A DNA stretch of 9,287 bases, taken from Anaerolineae bacterium. Lineage in GTDB: Bacteria > Chloroflexota > Anaerolineae > B4-G1 > DUEL01. Below are positions 1-6,300 of the stretch, piece by piece. A model generated the notes under the pieces. It did not search any database. It was not told where the DNA came from and saw only the letters and a program-made list of their open reading frames with translations. The DNA is taken from contig JAOZPF010000103.1 in NCBI GenBank assembly GCA_029932895.1, positions 1 to 9,287 of the forward strand. The letters run 5' to 3'. The translations under genes were made by a program, and so were the position numbers. The stretch's first letter is position 1. Each line of letters starts with the position of its first letter.

Positions 1-26
1 CTATCAATTATGGAGGCAAAAGGAAA

Positions 27-284
27 ATGGCATACGTAATCACCAGGTTGTGTCAGCGCGCTGCGGAGTGCGTCGAAGTCTGCCCCAGCGACGCCATCCA
101 CTCTGTGGAAGATGACCCCGAATGGGCCACCTACTACATCAACCCAGAAGAGTGCATCGAGTGTGGGTCCTGCGAGGCTGCCTGCCCCCACGAGGCGATC
201 TTCCACGAGGACGATGTGCCCGACGAGTACCAGGGCGACATTCAGAAGAACGCCGACTTTTACACCACTGGGCCGGGCGCATAG
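27..284 (+). CDS. Ferredoxin, probably [3Fe-4S][4Fe-4S] (7Fe-like)
   Basis: Small (85-residue) soluble electron-transfer protein of the bacterial two-cluster ferredoxin family. The second cluster motif is complete: C43, C46, C49 and C53-Pro (CIECGSCEAACP). The first motif is incomplete: C9, C15 and C19-Pro are in the usual places, but the position expected for the second cysteine is Ala12 (C-x2-A-x2-C-x3-CP). With the usual ligand swapping, C9, C15 and C53 would hold cluster I and C19, C43, C46 and C49 cluster II. Cluster I is therefore probably a [3Fe-4S] centre (inference). The acidic C-terminal tail (EDDVPDEYQ) resembles the region after the clusters in Azotobacter-type 7Fe ferredoxins. 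The ATG is supported by GGAGG at 12-16, 10 nt upstream. Its promoter would lie outside the window. The redox partner cannot be deduced from the neighbours, since the next gene is convergent and unrelated. Confidence 0.93.
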   Translation: MAYVITRLCQRAAECVEVCPSDAIHSVEDDPEWATYYINPEECIECGSCEAACPHEAIFHEDDVPDEYQGDIQKNADFYTTGPGA

Positions 285-323
285 AGCCATTCTGCCGGAT
301 TGGCTTTCTGATCGCATGATGTC

Positions 324-351
324 ACCCGCCCCTGTGCTAGCAGGGGCGGGT
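324..351 (+). terminator. GC-rich hairpin, intrinsic-terminator-like, between convergent genes
   Basis: A perfect 11-bp stem (ACCCGCCCCTG pairing with CAGGGGCGGGT) closes a 6-nt loop (TGCTAG). It lies 39 bp after the ferredoxin stop and 23 bp beyond the end of the convergent PHP gene. The following + strand bases are pyrimidine-rich (TTGCCCTTTCCTCTC) rather than a true T-run, and there is no T-run on the - strand side. The hairpin itself is certain; efficient rho-independent termination is inferred. By position it could serve both converging transcripts. Confidence 0.7.
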
Positions 352-374
352 TGCCCTTTCCTCTCTGGTGGTTA

Positions 375-1433
375 CTAGGCCACATAGATGGGGCTGCTGA
401 AAATCCAACCCCGTCTGTTCCCCCTGAATGACCTGTACACCTCTACCCTGTAGGTCCCCGCCTCGGCGGTGGTCAAGCGCAGCGAACTCCCACGCGCCCG
501 CGCGACGAGTTGGCCGTCGCGCAACAGCCGTATCTCCCCGCGCGCTGGCGTTTCTACCTCCAGGATGACGGCCGCCGTGCGCACCAGGCGCTCGCCCATC
601 GTGGCTACGTTCGTCCCACTGCGGGCCCGGAAGCGAAAGCCCCTGCTGGACGCCGCGCGGTCGTATCCCACCCAGGTTCGCCCGGAGCGCAGCCCCTCGT
701 AGACGAGCTGCTTGTCGGTCGCCAGGTCGCCGCTGAGGGGACGCTGAATTAGGACGTGGGTGTTGACCCAGCGAAAAAGCTCCTCGTAGGGGAAAACGAC
801 CCGCTGCAAAGGGCCCAGATGGTAGGTCCCGGCGTGGGCGTCAGCGCCGCCGATGGCGGTCACGTGGTGGCCCGCCGCCAGCAACTCGTCCCATTTGCGC
901 AGCGTGGCCCGGAAAGGTCCCCGCAACCCCAGTGTGGGAAAGTAGACGTAAAAGAGCGCTGCCAGGCGGCTCCACAGCAGTCCCTTGAACTCGGACATTG
1001 CGTTCCAGATCTCTAGTCCCTGGTACCCCTCCACATCCCAATCCAACCAATCGATGGCTGCAAAGTCCGCGCCAATGGGGCTGCTCTTTTCGAACGGGTG
1101 GGCCAGGAAGCAGAATCCGCCGCGCTCGCTGACGCTGTTGATCAACTGCTGGGGGTCAGCAGCCTGGAGGGCCATTTCCGCTTCCGCTCCGTAGACGAGC
1201 AGGTGACTTGCCTGGGGAATGCGACGGACGTGGTGGACCTCCTCCCCTACCAGGAGCAGCACGCCATCAATGGTGCCTTCCACGTCGCTTACCCACACGT
1301 TGTGGTCGGTGACGATCACAAAGTCAAGTCCCGCTCTTCCGGCTGCCTCCGCCACCTCTCGGTGTGTGCCCGCCCCGTCGGAGTAGACGGTGTGGATGTG
1401 CATGTTGCCTGCGATCTCGTGGTATTGTGTCAC
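375..1433 (-). CDS. PHP-domain metallohydrolase (CehA/McbA-like)
   Basis: Predicted 352-residue metal-dependent hydrolase of the polymerase-and-histidinol-phosphatase (PHP) superfamily. Numbering from the GTG at 1433, the metal-site motifs are all present: H12-x-H14 followed by SDG (18-20), TDH (42-44), GEEV (63-66), AHP (111-113) and GADAH (196-200). The order and spacing match stand-alone PHP phosphoesterases and CehA/McbA-type hydrolases. Residues from about 265 to 352 form a separate beta-rich, Ig-like domain. There is no signal peptide, so it is probably cytoplasmic. The substrate is unknown: phosphoesters or carbamate/amide-like bonds are possible. Start choice: an open frame extends upstream to an ATG at 1598, but that would overlap polX and both promoters, and the added residues do not look like a domain. 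GTG 1433 keeps the YHEIAGN lead-in to the first motif and sits at the predicted transcription start. ATG 1403 (342 residues) is the main alternative. It faces polX, whose product also carries a PHP domain. Confidence 0.85.
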   Translation of the reverse strand: MTQYHEIAGNMHIHTVYSDGAGTHREVAEAAGRAGLDFVIVTDHNVWVSDVEGTIDGVLLLVGEEVHHVRRIPQASHLLVYGAEAEMALQAADPQQLINSVSERGGFCFLAHPFEKSSPIGADFAAIDWLDWDVEGYQGLEIWNAMSEFKGLLWSRLAALFYVYFPTLGLRGPFRATLRKWDELLAAGHHVTAIGGADAHAGTYHLGPLQRVVFPYEELFRWVNTHVLIQRPLSGDLATDKQLVYEGLRSGRTWVGYDRAASSRGFRFRARSGTNVATMGERLVRTAAVILEVETPARGEIRLLRDGQLVARARGSSLRLTTAEAGTYRVEVYRSFRGNRRGWIFSSPIYVA

Positions 1434-1440
1434 GTGGGGA

Positions 1441-1469
1441 ATGATACTTGAGGGCGAGGCCGTTGTCAA
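1441..1469 (-). promoter_or_regulatory. Sigma-70-type promoter for the PHP hydrolase gene
   Basis: On the - strand, TTGACA (1469 to 1464, consensus -35) is followed by a 17-nt spacer and TATCAT (1446 to 1441, five of six matches to TATAAT). The expected transcription start is near 1433-1435, at or within two bases of the GTG start codon, so the transcript may be leaderless or nearly so. The -35 overlaps that of the opposite promoter driving polX. Confidence 0.75.
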
Positions 1470-1472
1470 GTA
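1445..1472. repeat. Inverted repeat, candidate operator
   Basis: TACTTGA (1445-1451) and TCAAGTA (1466-1472) form a perfect 7-bp inverted repeat with a 14-bp spacer. The arm centres are 21 bp apart, about two helical turns, which suits a dimeric DNA-binding protein reading one face of the helix. The right arm covers the -35 elements of both divergent promoters and the left arm touches the -10 of the leftward promoter. No regulator gene is present in the window. The repeat is seen directly; the operator role is inference. Confidence 0.5.
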
Positions 1473-1490
1473 GAAGGATGAGGGTATAAT
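1463..1490 (+). promoter_or_regulatory. Sigma-70-type promoter for the polX-amidase-ligA operon
   Basis: TTGTCA (1463-1468, five of six matches to the -35 consensus) is followed by a 16-nt spacer and a perfect TATAAT (1485-1490). Transcription should start near 1497, leaving a short leader of about 27 nt that contains the polX ribosome binding site. It is the only clear + strand promoter seen ahead of the three-gene run. Confidence 0.8.
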
Positions 1491-1510
1491 AGATTTGACG
1501 TTCCAGCCTG

Positions 1511-1516
1511 AGGAGG
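1511..1516 (+). promoter_or_regulatory. Ribosome binding site fixing the polX GTG start
   Basis: AGGAGG (continuing GAG) lies 7 nt before GTG 1524. This good Shine-Dalgarno match, together with the promoter just upstream, decides the start in favour of this GTG. Confidence 0.85.
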
Positions 1517-1523
1517 GAGAGCC

Positions 1524-3242
1524 GTGGACAATCGGGACGTGGCTGCGATTTTTGCCCGTATGGCCGACATCCTGGCTATTCAGGGCGAGAGCTACCACCG
1601 CGTGATGGCCTACCGCCGTGCTGCGGAGAACATCGTCGCGCTGGGCCGTCCACTGGAGGAGGTCTGGCAGGCCGGGGAATTGGAGGCGATCCCCGGTATC
1701 GGCAAGACGCTGGCAGCCAAGATCGACGAATTGATGCGCACCGGCCGGCTCGCGGCCTATGAGAAACTCCAGGCCCAGGTCCCGGCGGGTGTCGTGGCGC
1801 TGCTCCAGGTCCCTGACGTCGGCCCACGCAAGGCGGCGCTGTTTTGGAAGGAACTGGGTATCACCTCCATCGACGAGTTGGAGGCGGCGGCGCGAGCGGG
1901 CAGACTACAGGCTCTCCCCGGCATGGGAGCGCGGTCCCAGCAAAAGGTGCTGGACGGTATCCAGGCACTCAGGCGGCGGACCGGGCGGATGGACCTGGGC
2001 ACGGCCTGGGCGCTGGCGCAATCCTTTCTCGCGCCGCTGCGCGACGTGGCGGGCGTGATGCGGATAGCCCCTGCCGGTAGCCTGCGCCGGATGAGAGAAA
2101 CGGTTGGTGACCTGGACCTGCTAGTGGCGGCGACAGAACCCGGGCCGGTGATGGCCCGTTTCCGCGAATTGGACCAGGCGGCCGAGCTGCTCCTCAGCGG
2201 GGAGACCAAGGCCTCGATTCGCACCCGCGAGGGAGTGCAGGTCGACCTGCGGGTGCTTTCGCCGGCCCGCTGGGGCACGGCGCTCCAGTATTTCACCGGC
2301 AGCCAGGCGCACAACATCCACCTGCGCGGCCTGGCCCTCGAGCGTGGTTTTTCCCTCAGCGAGTATGCCCTGAGGCGGGAGGACGGCACGGAGCTCCTCT
2401 GTGCCAAAGAGGAGGAGGTTTATGATGCCCTGGGGCTGCCTTTTATCCCGCCAGAGCTGCGAGAGGACCGGGGCGAGATCGAGGCGGCGTTGGAGGGGCG
2501 ACTGCCAGACTTGGTGGCACTGGACGACCTGCGGGGCGATTTTCAGTTCCACACCACCTGGTCGGATGGGGCCCAGTCGCTCCTGGAGATGGCGCGAGCA
2601 GCTCAGGCGCAAGGGCTGGAGTACGCCCTGGTCACCGACCACACCCACGGCCTGGGGATCGTCCGTGGCCTCACCGTCGAGGATGTGCGGAGCCAGCGGG
2701 CCGAGATCGACGAGGTCAACCGGCAGATGGGCGGCCGGTTCCGCCTGCTGGCGGGAGTGGAGGTTGAGGTGAAGGCGGATGGCTCTCTCGACCTGCCCGA
2801 TGAGGTGCTGGCGGAGTTGGACCTGGTGGTGGCGGCGGTCCACACCGGCCTGCGGCAGGAGCGGGAGCGGGTGACCGGGCGCGCGCTGGCGGCGATACGC
2901 AATCCTCACGTGGACATCCTCGCTCACCCCACCGGCCGTCTGATCGGTCAGCGAGAGGGGGCTGACTTGGATGTGGAGGCGGTGCTGCAGGCCGCGGCTG
3001 AGAGCGGAACGGCGCTAGAGATCAACGCTCACCCCTCCCGGCTCGACCTGAATGACGTGCACGTCCGCCGCGCGGTGGAGTTGGGCGTGATGCTGGCTAT
3101 CAGCTCCGATGCGCACAACGTCGATGGGTTTGGCCTGCTGCGCTTTGGCGTTGCCACAGCCCGACGGGGTTGGGCCACGGGTGCTGACGTGCTCAATACC
3201 CGCACTGTGGAGGAGGTGCTGGCATGGGCGCACCGTTCATAG
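1524..3242 (+). CDS. polX: DNA polymerase X with C-terminal PHP nuclease domain
   Basis: A 572-residue bacterial family X DNA polymerase, a cytoplasmic repair enzyme that fills short gaps; the PHP domain supplies 3'-5' exonuclease and end-processing activity in characterised relatives. Residues 1-150 hold the 8-kDa-like domain with helix-hairpin-helix motifs at about 52-66 (IPGIGKTLAAKI), 92-106 (VPDVGPRKAALF) and 127-142 (LPGMGARSQQKV). The nucleotidyltransferase core has GSLRR (185-189), GDLDLL with catalytic D196 and D198, and the third aspartate D241 (QVDLRVL). The thumb motif WGTALQYFTGS follows at 250-260. The PHP domain (about 335-572) has Q341-F-H343, SDG (347-349), TDH (371-373), E413, H440, AHP (467-469) and SSDAH (527-531). 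The first His of the usual HxH pair is Gln341, which I recall also in Thermus PolX, so it need not mean inactivity. Length is full for the family. It starts with GTG, is the first gene of the operon, and its last 19 bp overlap the next gene. Confidence 0.96.
   Translation: MDNRDVAAIFARMADILAIQGESYHRVMAYRRAAENIVALGRPLEEVWQAGELEAIPGIGKTLAAKIDELMRTGRLAAYEKLQAQVPAGVVALLQVPDVGPRKAALFWKELGITSIDELEAAARAGRLQALPGMGARSQQKVLDGIQALRRRTGRMDLGTAWALAQSFLAPLRDVAGVMRIAPAGSLRRMRETVGDLDLLVAATEPGPVMARFRELDQAAELLLSGETKASIRTREGVQVDLRVLSPARWGTALQYFTGSQAHNIHLRGLALERGFSLSEYALRREDGTELLCAKEEEVYDALGLPFIPPELREDRGEIEAALEGRLPDLVALDDLRGDFQFHTTWSDGAQSLLEMARAAQAQGLEYALVTDHTHGLGIVRGLTVEDVRSQRAEIDEVNRQMGGRFRLLAGVEVEVKADGSLDLPDEVLAELDLVVAAVHTGLRQERERVTGRALAAIRNPHVDILAHPTGRLIGQREGADLDVEAVLQAAAESGTALEINAHPSRLDLNDVHVRRAVELGVMLAISSDAHNVDGFGLLRFGVATARRGWATGADVLNTRTVEEVLAWAHRS
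3211..3216 (+). promoter_or_regulatory. Ribosome binding site of the amidase gene, inside polX
   Basis: AGGAGG lies within the polX codons for Glu-Glu near its C-terminus, 7 nt before ATG 3224. This supports the upstream start of the secreted protein over the in-frame ATG at 3272, whose purine run (AGAAGG) is only 1 nt from the codon. It also suggests translational coupling with polX. Confidence 0.7.
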
Positions 3243-3340
3243 GAAAAGCCGCCGACCTCCTCGCCAGAAGGATGACCCGGGTGCTGTCGCTCTCCATCCT
3301 CCTCGCTCTTCTGGCTGGCGTGGCTGGCCCCGCTCGTGCT
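3224..3340 (+). other. Signal peptide of the amidase
   Basis: Residues 1-39 have a basic n-region (K8, R15, R16, R19), a hydrophobic core at about 20-35 and a small-residue cleavage motif ARA before Q40. The n-region is long if ATG 3224 is used. No lipobox cysteine is present, so Sec export with signal peptidase I cleavage is expected. Confidence 0.85.
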
Positions 3341-6300
3341 CAGGAAGGATCGCCCCCCTCGATCTGCTTCTGGTCCGTGGACGGGCCGGTGCTGGTGGCG
3401 CGGCCTACCGTGCGCATGGCGGCGTCGGGGCCGGAGCCGCGGGAGCTGCTGACAGCGCTGCTGAGTGGTCCCACGGCCCAGGAACGGGCGCGGGGAGTCT
3501 GGTCGGTCCTCCCTGCCGATGCTGCGCTGGCGGGCGTGACCGTGCAACCTGACCGCACCGTGGTCGTGCGGTTCGACCTGCCTTTCGCCTGGCTGCGAAC
3601 GCTGGATCACGGGAGCTTTGAGCGCGTCGTCGACCAGGTTGGCTATACGCTGCAACCGTTGGATTGGCGCGACCTGCACATCCAGGTCTGGGACCCCATC
3701 GCAGGGGAGTTTGTCCCCCTGGCGTCGTTCCTGCCGCCCATCCCGTCGCCGCACAAGTCGCCGGGCGGGCGGGAGGGGATGGAGCCTGCCCCAGCCTATG
3801 TGGGCCAGCCACCTGCGCCGGGGCAGGGCCAGCCGCAGGGCTCGCTCAGCGGGCGGACCGTCTATGTCAGCGCGGGCCACGGCTGGGAGTGGGAAAACGG
3901 CGGGTGGCGGGTGCAGCGTATTCCCTACCCCAGTCCTCCCTACGTCGGCCCCATCATCGAGGATTTCAACAACGCCGAGGCAGTGAATCAGTATTTGCTC
4001 CAGTATCTCTGGAACGCCGGCGCGCTGGTCTTTCCCGTCCGCGAGCGGGATATGAACGGGGTCGCCCTGGTGGTCGATAACGACGACCCCGCGCCGGGAG
4101 GCTACATCGAGAGTGGGGCCTGGACGACCACGGCGGGAGATGGCTACGCCTCCACTTCCTACAGATGGACCGACACGGTGGCAGGTAGCGCCACCGCCAC
4201 TGCGGTCTGGACGACCACGATCCCTGCCGACGGCGAGTACGCGGTCTATGTCTGGTTCAAGTTTGGCGCTGACCGTGCGCCCGACGCCCACTACACCATC
4301 CACCACGCTGGCGGGGACACCACGGTCATCATTGACCAACGAGTCCACGGCGACACCTGGCGCTACTTGGGCAGCTATGGCTTTCTGGGCGGCGAGGAGG
4401 CCCGCGTGGAGCTGAGTAACGAGTCCGCCGTGGCTGGGCAGGTGGTCGTCGCCGACGCGGTCCGCATCGGCGGCGGTACCTTTGACAGTCTGGAGGGCAT
4501 CGGGACGATTGCCTCCTACCCCCCTAACGAGCCCTGGTGGGAGGTGGCGGCCTTTTACTACACCCAGCGGATGGGGATGGATCAGCCGGATAACGATGTG
4601 GTCGCCCGGCCCGTCTACGCCCGCTGGGAGCACTGGGGCAGCGGCGAGGACGCCGTCTATGTGGCTTGGCACACCAACGGCGTCAGCGGCTACCAGGAGG
4701 ATTACAGCGGCACCGAGACCTATGCTCACAATGGCGAATGGCTGCCTCGCACCGAGGGCAGCCTGAGCCTGCGCCACGCTGTCCACAGCGAGGTGGTGCG
4801 CGACATTCGCGCCGGGTGGGACCCGGCCTGGATAGACCGTGGGGAAAAGCTCAAGAACCTGGGCGAGTTGCGCCTGCTCTGGGATGACGACCCTGCGATG
4901 CGGATGCCCGGCGCGTTGATCGAGATCGCCTTCCACGACAATCCCGATGACACTGACCAGCTCAAGGAGCCGTCCTTCGAGCTGCTGGTGGCGCGGGCAA
5001 TCTATCAGGGCATCGTCCACTATTTCGAGGAGCGGGATGGGGTCGATCTGGACCTCCTCCCCGAACCGCCCACCCACCTGGCGGTGCGCAACGTCGGCGC
5101 CGGAATGGTACGGGTCTCCTGGCATCCCTCTCCCACCGACACCATCGGCCTGGTGGGGGACGCAGCCACCGGGTACCGCGTCTATACCAGCAGCAACGGC
5201 ATCGGTTGGTCGAACGGGGTGCCGGTGACAGGGACGACGGCCTACACCATCACCGGCCTCGCGCCTGAACAGCTCCTCTTTGTCCGCGTCACCGCCACCA
5301 ACGATGGGGGCGAGTCCTTCCCCACCGAGACCCTGGCTGCCCGTGTGGGGAACGTCGCCGGAATTCTCCTGGTCAGCGGTTTCGACCGTCTCAACAGCAC
5401 GATGCTCATTCCCGACGTCTATGACCCGACGGGGCAGAGCCATATGCGGATGCTGCTGCGGCAGATGAACAGCTACGACTATACGATTCAGCACGGGGAG
5501 GTCATCTCCTACGCCTTTGACAGCAGCAGCAACGAGGCGGTGCGGGACGGGCTGGTGAGCTTGGGGGATTACGGCCTGGTCGATTGGATTCTAGGCGAGG
5601 AATCGGCGCCCGACGAGACGCTGGACGCGACAGAGCGGTCGCTCGTGCAGGCGTTCCTCGAGGACGGCGGCGCGCTGTTCATCAGCGGCGCCGAGGTTGG
5701 ATGGCACCTGGATCACCTGGCTGCCGATCCGGCCTTCTACCACGGCTCCCTCCGCGCCAGCTATGTGGGTGACGATGCCGGGACCTATCAGGTGGCCCCG
5801 GCCTCCGGCTCCATCTTTGCTGGATTGTCCGCCTTCCGTTTCGACGCGCCGGGGATGTACGACGCCGACTACCCGGACGTGATCGCCCCGGCAAGCGGCT
5901 CCACGGCTGCCTTGGCCTACCAGGGCGGGACGGGGGGGACGGCGGGGGTGCAGTATGCCAACGGCTGTGAGCGGCTGGTCTATCTTGGCTTTCCCTTTGA
6001 GACGGTCTGGCCCGCGCGGCGGCCGGCGGTAATGGGGCGGGTGCTGGACTATCTGGACGAGTGCCTGGCGGTAATGGTGAACACGTGGATCGGTAGCCCG
6101 ACTGACTGTGGTGCGTACAACAGCGTGCCACCATTCTTTGGAACTGCCCAGGCGCTGGGAGCGACGGTTGACCGGGTGGAGGTGACCGTCCGGCGAATTA
6201 GCGATGGGTATTACTGGGATGGGTCAGGGTGGGTGGTGACCGAGACCTGGTTGACGGCCAGTGGTACGATCTCTTGGTCCTACCCCTTGCCGCCGTTGAG

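Noticed and set aside
1431..1436. CACGTG palindrome at the PHP gene start
   Set aside because: A 6-bp palindrome is common by chance, and it coincides with the His-Val codons and the start codon. There is no reason to call it a binding site.
1434..1598. Upstream extension of the PHP hydrolase to an ATG at 1598
   Set aside because: It would run through both promoters and overlap the first 75 bp of polX. The added 55 residues show no domain and lie outside the conserved PHP region.
2121..2927. 268-codon open frame on the - strand
   Set aside because: Antisense to the PolX catalytic core and PHP domain. Its composition is that of a shadow frame.
3029..5494. 821-codon open frame on the - strand
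   Set aside because: It is antisense to polX and the amidase, both of which have clear domains. Its translation has no recognisable domain and the biased composition typical of shadow frames in GC-rich DNA. No ribosome binding site was seen.
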